NCBI GenBank assembly: GCA_003158475.1
Contig: PMJR01000034.1
Location: 1-33,071, forward strand
Source of the DNA: Ignavibacteriota bacterium
GTDB lineage: Bacteria > Bacteroidota > Ignavibacteria > UBA10030 > UBA6906
Length of the DNA: 33,071 bases
Direction of reading: 5' to 3'
The notes beneath the pieces were generated by a model. It was not told the DNA's origin, searched no databases, and saw nothing but the letters and a program-made list of their open reading frames with translations. Positions 1 through 7,165 of this stretch are shown here, one piece after another; within the stretch, counting starts at the first letter, position 1, and each line of letters starts with the position of its first letter. Both the position numbers and the translations under genes were made by a program.

Positions 1-15
1 TTGAGCTACTCACGT
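1..15 (-). tRNA. Possible 5' end of a tRNA (perhaps tRNA-Trp), cut by window edge
   Basis: Read on the minus strand, the last 15 bases are ACGTGAGTAGCTCAA. That is a 7-nt acceptor-like arm, then the T8-A9-GCTCA signature that opens a tRNA D-arm. A tRNA-Trp gene after rpmG and before secE is common in bacteria, and bacterial tRNA-Trp usually starts with A. The anticodon lies outside the window, so the identity is inferred from context only. Confidence 0.4.
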
Positions 16-152
16 ATCGCTCCCTGGTTCGCGGAGCACGCAACCTCACAGCCGGAGCGCAAAGGAAAGAATCCAGAATCTGTCCCGAAATGTGAAGACG
101 CAGTGGCGCGGTTCCCGCCTGCCGGCCAGAGCGCCGGACCGGTCCCTCCCGC

Positions 153-302
153 CTACCGCGTTTCCTTGTGGGTCGTGTGCTTGCCGCAGTGCCTGCAGAA
201 CTTCTTGTACTCGACCCGACCGGTCTGCTTCTTCTTGTTCTTGGTGGTCGAGTAATTGCGTCTCTTGCAGTCGATGCATTCCAACGTGATGATGTCTCGC
301 AC
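153..302 (-). CDS. rpmG: 50S ribosomal protein L33
   Basis: This 49-residue protein is the large-subunit ribosomal protein L33. It begins with GTG, read as Met, and the N-terminus [12 protein letters not shown] is typical of the family. The C-terminus has [15 protein letters not shown], the usual L33 ending. Cysteines 9, 12, 36 and 39 form two CxxC pairs, so this is the zinc-ribbon (C+) form. An AAGG lies about 9 nt before the GTG. The gene is last in the visible stable-RNA operon, 49 nt after tRNA-Thr(GGU). In many bacteria rpmG lies between tuf and tRNA-Trp/secE/nusG. Here the tRNAs are present but tuf is absent. The length and all family hallmarks are intact. Confidence 0.95.
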   Translation of the reverse strand: MRDIITLECIDCKRRNYSTTKNKKKQTGRVEYKKFCRHCGKHTTHKETR

Positions 303-351
303 GGCGTCGCCTTACGGTTCTGTGATGTCTGTTCTATCCGTTTCTCTGCTG

Positions 352-424
<73 letters not shown>

Positions 425-436
425 GGAGATGAGAAC

Positions 437-462
437 AATTGAAAATGGAAAATTGAAAATCG
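437..462. repeat. AT-rich direct repeat in tRNA spacer
   Basis: Two copies of AATTGAAAAT (437-446 and 451-460), offset by 14 bp, lie in the 63-nt spacer between tRNA-Gly and tRNA-Thr(GGU). The stretch 434-470 is strikingly AT-rich in an otherwise GC-rich window. In the operon transcript it would be an unstructured U-rich segment that could serve as a processing site. That role is inferred. Confidence 0.6.
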
Positions 463-487
463 AGAAAACAAACACCCAGCACACCAG

Positions 488-560
488 AGCGGGAGACGGG
501 ACTCGAACCCGCGACCAACAGCTTGGAAGGCTGTGACTCTACCAACTGAGTTACTCCCGC
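488..560 (-). tRNA. tRNA-Gly (anticodon UCC)
   Basis: This 73-nt cloverleaf has acceptor stem GCGGGAG/CTCCCGC, a D-arm TAACTCAGTTGGTAGAGT, anticodon stem ACAGC/GCTGT enclosing CTTCCAA (anticodon TCC), and T-arm GGTTCGAGTCCC. The discriminator is U, as in most bacterial tRNA-Gly. CCA is not encoded. It is third in the operon, equivalent to glyT of E. coli. Confidence 0.96.
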
Positions 561-621
561 AACAATCCACATTGCACGAACCCTTCCTGCCGGATGACAC
601 TCGACAGATTTCGCTCGGAGG

Positions 622-705
622 TGGGCAGGGGAGGATTCGAACCTCCGAAGGTGCGAGACCGACAGATTTACAGTCTGTTGCGTTTGACCGCTTCGCTACC
701 TGCCC
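622..705 (-). tRNA. tRNA-Tyr (anticodon GUA)
   Basis: This 84-nt class II tRNA has acceptor stem GGGCAGG/CCTGCCC, anticodon stem ACAGA/TCTGT around CTGTAAA (GTA at 671-669), a long variable arm, and T-arm GGTTCGAATCC. The discriminator is A. The long variable arm and GUA anticodon identify tyrosine. It is second in the operon. Confidence 0.96.
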
Positions 706-762
706 GACAGGACTCATGGAGACCCAATACCTGCGCCGGGCCCGGACATAGTTGTTTTAGAG

Positions 763-835
763 AGCTGGCGATGGGACTCGAACCCGCAACCTGCTGATTA
801 CAAATCAGCTGCTCTACCAATTGAGCTACGCCAGC
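763..835 (-). tRNA. tRNA-Thr (anticodon UGU)
   Basis: This 73-nt cloverleaf has acceptor stem GCTGGCG/CGCCAGC, D-arm TAGCTCAATTGGTAGAGC, anticodon stem GCTGA/TCAGC around TTTGTAA (anticodon TGT) and T-arm GGTTCGAGTCCC. CCA is not encoded. It is the first gene of the operon, about 85 nt downstream of the predicted transcription start. Confidence 0.96.
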
Positions 836-927
836 AGGCAAAACCATACGCCCCCCGTCGCCTCTCGCATCAGTGGCGGGTAATCATTGAGCCTGCAATG
901 GGTTAGGATTTGAGAGCTGAGCATACT

Positions 928-955
928 AATATAACAAATTGCAGTTCAGAGTCAA
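928..955 (-). promoter_or_regulatory. Sigma-70 promoter of the tRNA-rpmG operon
   Basis: On the minus strand, a -35 box TTGACT (955-950) and a -10 box TATATT (933-928) are separated by 16 bp. Each matches the sigma-70 consensus at five of six positions. Transcription would start near 921, about 85 nt before tRNA-Thr(UGU). The site lies just past the 3' end of the DUF2723 gene, giving the stable-RNA operon its own start. Confidence 0.75.
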
Positions 956-1002
956 CACTAAACCGATTCCCTGGGCGTCCTTGGGCGTTTTCCGGGGTCG
1001 AT

Positions 1003-2853
1003 TCAGTGCGGAAGAAGGGCCGCCAGCCGGAGGCTCCTGGGGGAGGCAGGTTCATAAAAATTGGCGTTTTCAAGACATTTTCTGGCCTCTTGGGCGTCAT
1101 GGAAATTCGCAAGGAAATACTCTCCCCTCGAAAGAAAGGCATCCGCGTAGAGCCGGTGTATCATATCCTCCAGCCTTCCCCTCCGGGGGAATGCGCGGAA
1201 CCTGAATTGAGGGAAGGGGGAAGGGATCTCCCCCCTGCCGGCGGAAAGGCGGAACGCGAGCCCCTCCGGCAGCCTGGCAAGCCCCGGCGTGAAGGCGGGC
1301 TCGATTTCCCCCGTGACGTACACCGGGTGCGAGGTCATGCTGTGACGAATGAACGACTCAATCATTCCGACATATTTCGCCTGGATCTGGGCGGGATCAT
1401 ATGGCAGGCCGTGCTCAAAGAGGTCCACCTGGGCGAGGAAGGCGTTCACCTCGAGCCTCGAAGATGCGATGAGCCACGGCCGGCGATGTTCCAGTTCCTT
1501 CAGGTACCAGGAGCGCCTGAGAAGTTCTTTGTCGATCACCGTGACGTCAGGACGAAAGTGTCCCACGATCTGATAGTAATATGACGCCGACACCCAGTAA
1601 TCCCACTGGTAGGAAATGACAACGGCATCCGGCCTGAGGGAGGAGAACATATTTGTCGTATAGTCCTCGACGAGGTGATCGTCGCTCTCGTCGGCATCAC
1701 GGAAATGCGCCAGGACCGGTATGACGCAGATCGCGAGAAGCGCCAGGGGAACCAGATTCCCTCTCCGGGGGAACCGGGCGGACGCCAGCGCCGCCGCCGC
1801 CGAAAGACCGACAGCCGCGGTCATTCCCACGCAGACGTACGAGAGGAGGAAATATGAATCTATGTCGTGGATGTCGTAGTTCGCCGCATAGGCGATGCAC
1901 ACGAGGAACAGCAGAGTCACACCGAACGCAACGCGCCGGTTCCCCCGCCAGAGCGCAAATGTTCCCGCGATCGAGAGGAGAAGTCCCACGTAGGCGAACT
2001 CGAACGGGAGGTCCCGGATGAAATATGAGATCTGTCTCCCCACGACATCCATGGAAGAGAACATCCAGACCTGGTACTGTTTCCCGGTGAAGTGCCAGAG
2101 GAAACGTTCCATGTTGACTGCATATCCCCAGTTGAGGATCGGATCCCGGGATGCGCGGAGAGGGACGTAGAGATACAGTGAGAGGCCCGCCAGGAAAGGA
2201 AGCGACATTCTCATAAGCCGGTTCCACGACCCGCGCGAGCCCCCGTGACGGGTGAAGTAAAGGTAGAGCAAGCCGGGCGCAAGGAGAACCGTGGTCATGT
2301 GATTCGTAAACGCGAGTCCTACGGTGTAGGCGAACATGTACCAGTGCCTTTCGCCCGGGGCCTCCCCCGGCAAAGGAAAACCCGACCGCAGGAATTGGAG
2401 AAGTACGAGAGAGACCAGAAGGAGGTGCAGGGGGTAGACCTCCACCTGGAGGGCCTGGGACCAGTACGTCGCCGAAAATGCGAGCATGAGCGCCCCGCCG
2501 CACGCGGAGACTGTCGGGAATGAACCGGCGGACGGCTTCCTTCCGGAGAGGAGTATGACCCGCCGGAACACGAGGACCAGAATCCCCGAGGCGGCCGAAC
2601 AGAAGAGCGCCGCCATGAGGTTCAGCCGGGCGATTTCTGCGTGCGCCACCGGGAGACGGGAGAACACCCACCCCAGGAGCGTGTAGAACGGATACCCCGT
2701 CGGGTGGGCGATACCGAGCGTGCAAGCGACAGTGGAGAGTTCGCCGCTGTCAATGAACCCGACGCCCGGGGCAACGGTGATGCTGTAGACCGCAAATGCC
2801 GCGAGGCCGGTGAGGAAGGCCGCGGTCCCCGGCCGTTTCAGGCGTATCTTCAC
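1003..2853 (-). CDS. DUF2723 multi-pass membrane protein (GT-C-like)
   Basis: This 616-residue membrane protein carries the DUF2723 hallmarks near its N-terminus: a first hydrophobic segment (about 11-28), then the acidic loop GFIDSGELS (D35, E38) and LGIAHPTGYPFYTLLG. Many further hydrophobic segments run to about residue 370, followed by a soluble C-terminal part that ends in a short helical, TPR-like stretch. The architecture resembles GT-C glycosyltransferases that use lipid-linked sugars, and DUF2723 proteins have been linked to protein glycosylation in Bacteroidetes. The exact donor and acceptor cannot be read here. The GTG start overlaps the glnE stop (GTGA), implying translational coupling. 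Many DUF2723 proteins have longer TPR tails, so this is a short version. An antisense frame on the plus strand is a shadow. Confidence 0.85.
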   Translation of the reverse strand: MKIRLKRPGTAAFLTGLAAFAVYSITVAPGVGFIDSGELSTVACTLGIAHPTGYPFYTLLGWVFSRLPVAHAEIARLNLMAALFCSAASGILVLVFRRVILLSGRKPSAGSFPTVSACGGALMLAFSATYWSQALQVEVYPLHLLLVSLVLLQFLRSGFPLPGEAPGERHWYMFAYTVGLAFTNHMTTVLLAPGLLYLYFTRHGGSRGSWNRLMRMSLPFLAGLSLYLYVPLRASRDPILNWGYAVNMERFLWHFTGKQYQVWMFSSMDVVGRQISYFIRDLPFEFAYVGLLLSIAGTFALWRGNRRVAFGVTLLFLVCIAYAANYDIHDIDSYFLLSYVCVGMTAAVGLSAAAALASARFPRRGNLVPLALLAICVIPVLAHFRDADESDDHLVEDYTTNMFSSLRPDAVVISYQWDYWVSASYYYQIVGHFRPDVTVIDKELLRRSWYLKELEHRRPWLIASSRLEVNAFLAQVDLFEHGLPYDPAQIQAKYVGMIESFIRHSMTSHPVYVTGEIEPAFTPGLARLPEGLAFRLSAGRGEIPSPFPQFRFRAFPRRGRLEDMIHRLYADAFLSRGEYFLANFHDAQEARKCLENANFYEPASPRSLRLAALLPH

Positions 2854-5813
2854 TCTGAAAGCCCCCCCCCGGGTTCGGGAGTCGCATGTTCCAGGAAAGC
2901 CGCGATCCCGAGAAACTCCTGCCTGACTCGTTTCATGGTTGCGGCCACACGCGATTCCAGGGCCGTCCCCGAAGAGCCGTCATAGAGGCGGGCCAGGCGC
3001 TGGAGCTTCTCCCCCTCGGGGAGAACCCATCCCCTGTCTTCGAGGCCGATACGCAGGAGCAGCTCGAGCCTCCGGTACATCGCATAAGCGGATGCGAGAA
3101 ATGCCGGTTCGCCCCCCATTCCGGGAGGCAACCAGGCCTGCTTCAGGATCGCACTCACCCTTTCCCCCCTGATCTCCGGTCTCGATCCCCCCCATCTCAG
3201 CTGGATCATCTGCACGATGAATTCCACGTCGGCCATCCCTCCGGGACCATGTTTGAGATCGATGAAGCTCCGCCTGCGGGTTTTGGTTCGCGTTTCCATC
3301 GCGCGGCGCATCGCGACGATCTTCTCCGCCCAACCGGGCGGAAGGGGGGTGTCGTACACCCATGAGGAGACGAAGGCCGCCACGTATCCCCCTACCGCGC
3401 GGTCTCCCGCCACGAACCGAAGCCGCGTCAACGACTGACGTTCCCAGAGAGACGCGCGCGTGGCGAGGTATTTCGCGTACGGAGCCGCCTGCACCACAAG
3501 CGGCGCGCTCTTCCCTTCCGGCCGGAGCCGCACGTCTGCCTCGTACAGCCTCTGGCCCGAAGAGGAAGCGGTTATTCCCCCCAGAATCCGTTCCGCCGTC
3601 TGCTCCTGTGCGGGTCGTGCGGAGTCTCCGGCATCCCCCGCAACGAAGAGAAGATCAAGGTCGGCATCAAACCCCAGCTCTTCCGTGCCGAATTTCCCGA
3701 GCGCGAATACCGCCAGTGAAGGAAAGGACTTCTTTCCTCTCCGTCGCACGGCGGCGTGCGATGCAATCACGACGGCGGAAGCGATGGCGGAGATTTCCCC
3801 CGTCAGCGCGTCGAAGTCGGTGAACCCGAGGAGATGCCGCACCCCCGCCATCAGCTCATGACGTAACTTGAAACCGGCCACATCGCGCAAGCCCGGGGGA
3901 CTCAGATCACGGGAAGAGGCACCACCCTCCTGCTCTGAGGATATCATTTCCAGGAGCAGCGGTTGCCTCCCGAGTTCGCGTGCAAAGCGGGGGCTGACGG
4001 CGCATATCGTGAGTATGAACTTCCTGAAGCCGGGATCGCCTAGCTGAAGGCTGAAGAGCTGAGGGACCGGCTGCGCCGTCGCCAGGAGAGTGACCGATGT
4101 AAGGGTGACGTCGGGATCCGGTGTCGCCACGATCCCGTCGAAAAGCACGGGAGCAACGGAGGCGAATGCCTCCCTGGCGCGCGCATCAGGTCCGGGCATC
4201 CCGGCCGGCGCTCCCCAGCGGGAGAGGAGTCTGATGTTGTGCGCCGCACTTTGTACATCGTGAAACCCCATTCCACGTACGGCACGGTCCACCGATCGTT
4301 CATCCAGCCCGCCGCCGAGAAGAGCCTGTATGCCGACGCCGGCAGTTTCGCCGTCCCCCCCCAGGACCTGTTCGAATATCTTCCTGACAGCCCCGAGATT
4401 CGCATCAAGTGCACGGCGCAGTTCGGCCCCTCCGGAGAATCCCGTCCTTCTCGCAAGGACCTCGAACGCGCGCCCCTCGCGGGGGAGCGTGTGCGATTGT
4501 GTGTTGAGCATCATCTGAAGCCTGTGTTCGATTGTCCGATAGAGCGTGTAGGCCTCACGCAGCGTCTCATGTTCCTCATGCGTGAGGAGGCGATGCTCTT
4601 TGAGGGCGACGAGCGCCCTGAGCGTGTTGGATTCCCGTAGTGCCGCGATGCTCCCCCCGTTGATGAGCTGGAGGGTCTGCGCAACGAATTCGATGTCACG
4701 AATACCGCCGGCCATGAGCTTGATGTTCGGCTCATCGGCAACCTTCGCTTCGATCCGGGACTTGATCCGCGCCACAGACGATGCAGGGTGTTCGTACAAC
4801 GTGCGGGGATAGACGAACGGTTCGAGTTTCCGGAGGAATTCTCCCCCGAACCCTGTGTCGCCTGCGACCGGGCGGGCTTTGATGAGCATCTGGCGCTCCC
4901 AGAGCTCTCCGCGTGACTCATAGTGCGCGAGGTAGGCTTCCATCGAGAGAGCAAGCGCACCTGCTCCCGCGTTCGGCCGGAGCCGGGTGTCCACCCTGTA
5001 CAGCTGTCCTTCGCTGGAAGGCTGAGAGAGATTCCGGACAAGGCGCTCGGAAAGCCTGTTGAAGTAGGCATCGACCCCGGCGGTCAGAGACCCGGCGACT
5101 TCGGGCCGGTCGGCGTAGACGAATATTATGTCGATGTCGGAACTGTAGTTCAGCTCATTCCCTCCGAATTTCCCCAGTCCTATGACGCAGAATGCCTCCG
5201 AGGGATGTCCCTGGCCCGATTCCCCCATCTGGCCGACGGCGATCCGGAGAGCTGCATCCACAACCGCACCTGCGAGCACCGAGAGCTGGGCCGTGGCCGA
5301 GGGGAGATCGGCATACCCCAGTATGTCCTGCGCGCCGATCCGGAGAAGCTCCCTGCGGTGGAGGCGCTTGAGGGCATCAAGGCGCTTTTCCGGTCGTTGG
5401 AACGCGTCCAGAACACGTTCGACTTCGGGGCGCAGGTGGGCCGCGGTGACAGGGGTCGTGAGGGCGTCGGTGGAGGTGAGCCACCGGAACAGGCCGGGCT
5501 CACGTACCAGCACATCGGCAAAATACTGTGAGTAACCGAAAAGGCTGAACAGGAGATCGGCGTATGCCGGATACTGCAGGAGGTCGTTGAAGAGCGTTGC
5601 CCCCCCGAACGCGGTACCGACGAACCGGAGGAAACCCGTAAGGGCCAGATCCGGGTCCGTGGACGATTTCAATCCCCGCAGAAGCGCCGCCGAAAAATCG
5701 GGGAGTGCAAACCGGCTCCCCGAGCGGATGAACATCTCGTGAAGCAACTGTATGCCCCGGTCCGCGCCGGAGGGATTGAAGAAGAGATCCCGGGGAAAAT
5801 CACGTTCGATCAT
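2850..5813 (-). CDS. glnE: Bifunctional glutamine synthetase adenylyltransferase/deadenylase
   Basis: GlnE attaches AMP to, and removes it from, glutamine synthetase, matching its activity to nitrogen supply. This 987-residue protein has the expected two halves. The first nucleotidyltransferase motif, GLGKFGGNELNYSSDID at about 212-230, belongs to the deadenylylating half. The second, ALGKFGTEELGFDADLD at about 700-716, belongs to the adenylylating half. Both keep the paired acidic metal ligands (DxD). Helical GlnE linker signatures such as GGIRDIEFVAQ and GGMADVEFIVQ follow each catalytic domain. The length is close to the usual 940-1000. ATG at 5813 is chosen because family similarity begins there; a GTG at 5858 would add 15 residues through a T7 run. 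Neither has a clear ribosome binding site. Near the 3' end is a G9 run. Confidence 0.92.
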   Translation of the reverse strand: MIERDFPRDLFFNPSGADRGIQLLHEMFIRSGSRFALPDFSAALLRGLKSSTDPDLALTGFLRFVGTAFGGATLFNDLLQYPAYADLLFSLFGYSQYFADVLVREPGLFRWLTSTDALTTPVTAAHLRPEVERVLDAFQRPEKRLDALKRLHRRELLRIGAQDILGYADLPSATAQLSVLAGAVVDAALRIAVGQMGESGQGHPSEAFCVIGLGKFGGNELNYSSDIDIIFVYADRPEVAGSLTAGVDAYFNRLSERLVRNLSQPSSEGQLYRVDTRLRPNAGAGALALSMEAYLAHYESRGELWERQMLIKARPVAGDTGFGGEFLRKLEPFVYPRTLYEHPASSVARIKSRIEAKVADEPNIKLMAGGIRDIEFVAQTLQLINGGSIAALRESNTLRALVALKEHRLLTHEEHETLREAYTLYRTIEHRLQMMLNTQSHTLPREGRAFEVLARRTGFSGGAELRRALDANLGAVRKIFEQVLGGDGETAGVGIQALLGGGLDERSVDRAVRGMGFHDVQSAAHNIRLLSRWGAPAGMPGPDARAREAFASVAPVLFDGIVATPDPDVTLTSVTLLATAQPVPQLFSLQLGDPGFRKFILTICAVSPRFARELGRQPLLLEMISSEQEGGASSRDLSPPGLRDVAGFKLRHELMAGVRHLLGFTDFDALTGEISAIASAVVIASHAAVRRRGKKSFPSLAVFALGKFGTEELGFDADLDLLFVAGDAGDSARPAQEQTAERILGGITASSSGQRLYEADVRLRPEGKSAPLVVQAAPYAKYLATRASLWERQSLTRLRFVAGDRAVGGYVAAFVSSWVYDTPLPPGWAEKIVAMRRAMETRTKTRRRSFIDLKHGPGGMADVEFIVQMIQLRWGGSRPEIRGERVSAILKQAWLPPGMGGEPAFLASAYAMYRRLELLLRIGLEDRGWVLPEGEKLQRLARLYDGSSGTALESRVAATMKRVRQEFLGIAAFLEHATPEPGGGLSE
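2862..2870 (-). repeat. G9 homopolymer at the 3' end of glnE
   Basis: Nine G residues on the coding strand encode three glycines in the last residues of GlnE, three codons before the stop and 9 bp upstream of the overlapping DUF2723 start. Slippage would change the GlnE C-terminus and where its ribosomes stop. Runs of 8-9 G or C also occur in other genes here (8138-8146, 9796-9803, 11776-11784), reflecting use of GGG and CCC codons. Confidence 0.7.
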
Positions 5814-5878
5814 GCGCAATAGTACGAAAAAAACGGCGGAATCTCCATTTCCCCCCACACCGCGGATCCGGAAAGCGG

Positions 5879-5907
5879 TTGCTTTTCCCTCAGGCCGTCG
5901 CTATATT
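5879..5907 (+). promoter_or_regulatory. Sigma-70 promoter of the EthD-crotonase operon
   Basis: The -35 box TTGCTT (5879-5884) and -10 box TATATT (5902-5907) have the ideal 17-bp spacing. Transcription would start near 5914, giving a leader of about 42 nt before the EthD-like gene. The site lies in the divergent gap between glnE and this operon. Confidence 0.65.
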
Positions 5908-5955
5908 TTCGCGGAACCAACGCGGCTCTCCATCCACCGTTCTTGACGGTCTCCC

Positions 5956-6255
5956 ATGATCAAACTCATCGCCCTGTTCCGGAACTCCTCCGAACCCGCA
6001 GAATTCGACAAACACTACTTCGAAGTTCACATCCCCCTGGTCCGCAAATACCCCGGGCTCCGGAAGCTCGAGGTAACGCGCGTGACCGGGGCCCCCATAG
6101 GCGAAGCGAAATTCCACCTCATGGCGGAAATGTATTTCGACACCAAGGATGCGATGGATGCGGCCCTTGCCTCGACCGAAGGGAAGGCCGTCACGCGCGA
6201 TATTATGAGTTTTGCGGCCGATGTCATTACGGTCTTCCACGGCGAAGCCGACTGA
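5956..6255 (+). CDS. EthD-family ferredoxin-like protein
   Basis: This 99-residue protein matches the EthD family, small dimeric alpha-beta barrel proteins. It shows the typical start MIKLIALFRN, the helix segment FDKHYFEVHIPLVRKYPGL with the conserved HxPL region, and the C-terminal strand ADVITVFHGE. EthD proteins often accompany oxygenases and CoA-ester catabolic genes. Some act as accessory factors and some as small enzymes such as cyclases or dehydratases. As first gene after the 5879 promoter and 46 nt before an atypical crotonase, it probably serves the same pathway. No substrate can be read from the sequence. ATG is chosen; no strong Shine-Dalgarno site precedes it. Confidence 0.85.
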   Translation: MIKLIALFRNSSEPAEFDKHYFEVHIPLVRKYPGLRKLEVTRVTGAPIGEAKFHLMAEMYFDTKDAMDAALASTEGKAVTRDIMSFAADVITVFHGEAD

Positions 6256-6301
6256 TCCCGTCACAGCGACGCGCCATGTCCACCACACGCCAGGGACACG
6301 C

Positions 6302-7159
6302 ATGAGCGCCTACAGGGGAAAACCCGCCTCGGAGTTCCGCTTTAGGAACATCAAATACGAAAAAGGGGATTGGCGGGCGACCGTCACGATAAACCGCCCC
6401 GCCGTATACAACTGCCTGGACATCGCGACGCTCCGCGAGTTGGGGGGGGCATTCGAGGACGCCGCATGGGATGACAGGGTCGCCGTCCTTGTGATCACCG
6501 GTGCAGGGAACAGGGCGTTTTGCACAGGGGCGGACATGAAAGAATGGAACAGGGATTTCCTGCGGAAGCCGGGGGATTTCTACAAATGGATGGGCGTCTT
6601 CATCGAAACATTCGACCGGCTGCGCAACCTCGGGAAACCGACGATCGCCCGGCTGAACGGGATGGTGGTGGGGGGCGGGAACGAACTCCAGATGTCGTGC
6701 GATCTCGCCGTCGCCGCGGATGACGTCGTCATCCGGCACGCCGGCACGTCGCGCGGAAGCGTCCCCGCGGCCGGAGCCACGCAATGGCTCCCCCTCATCG
6801 TCGGAGACCGGCGCGCAAGGGAGATCCTGCTCCTGAACGAGGCAATCCCGGCGCGGAAGGCGCTTGCATGGGGTCTGGTAAACCAAGTTGTCCCCCGCAA
6901 AAGGCTCGACCGGGCCGTGGACGCGCTTGCGGAGAAACTTGTTGACAAGCTTCCCGAGTGCACCCGCTACACGAAGCAACAACTGAATTTCTGGCGTGAC
7001 TTCTCCTGGGCGATGACGATAGGTCATGCGCGGGACTGGCTGACCATCCACACGGGCGCAGAGGAGATCGTGGAGGGGATCCGCGCATTCAACGAGAAAC
7101 GGGAGATCGACTACCGGAAACTGAGATCCAGGATGGCCAACGACGACAGGGGGCACTGA
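6302..7159 (+). CDS. Crotonase-fold enzyme, MenB/BadI/Oah-like
   Basis: This 285-residue enoyl-CoA hydratase/isomerase-superfamily protein has the oxyanion-hole segments FCTGADMKEW (about 73-82) and VVGGGNELQMSCDL (about 122-135). The first catalytic-type glutamate is kept (E128). The second, in the GQPEI motif of true hydratases, is replaced by RGSVPAAGATQWLP (about 151-164). That region, and the following RAREILLLNEAIPARKAL, look more like MenB, BadI (2-ketocyclohexanecarboxyl-CoA hydrolase) and Oah/BamA (6-oxocyclohexenecarbonyl-CoA hydrolase), which close or hydrolyse carbon rings. A ring-opening or C-C bond hydrolase is therefore as likely as a hydratase. The start at ATG 6302 has AGGGAC upstream; the frame is open further 5' but overlaps the EthD gene. 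The next gene begins 6 nt after its stop. Confidence 0.8.
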   Translation: MSAYRGKPASEFRFRNIKYEKGDWRATVTINRPAVYNCLDIATLRELGGAFEDAAWDDRVAVLVITGAGNRAFCTGADMKEWNRDFLRKPGDFYKWMGVFIETFDRLRNLGKPTIARLNGMVVGGGNELQMSCDLAVAADDVVIRHAGTSRGSVPAAGATQWLPLIVGDRRAREILLLNEAIPARKALAWGLVNQVVPRKRLDRAVDALAEKLVDKLPECTRYTKQQLNFWRDFSWAMTIGHARDWLTIHTGAEEIVEGIRAFNEKREIDYRKLRSRMANDDRGH

Positions 7160-7165
7160 CGGACC

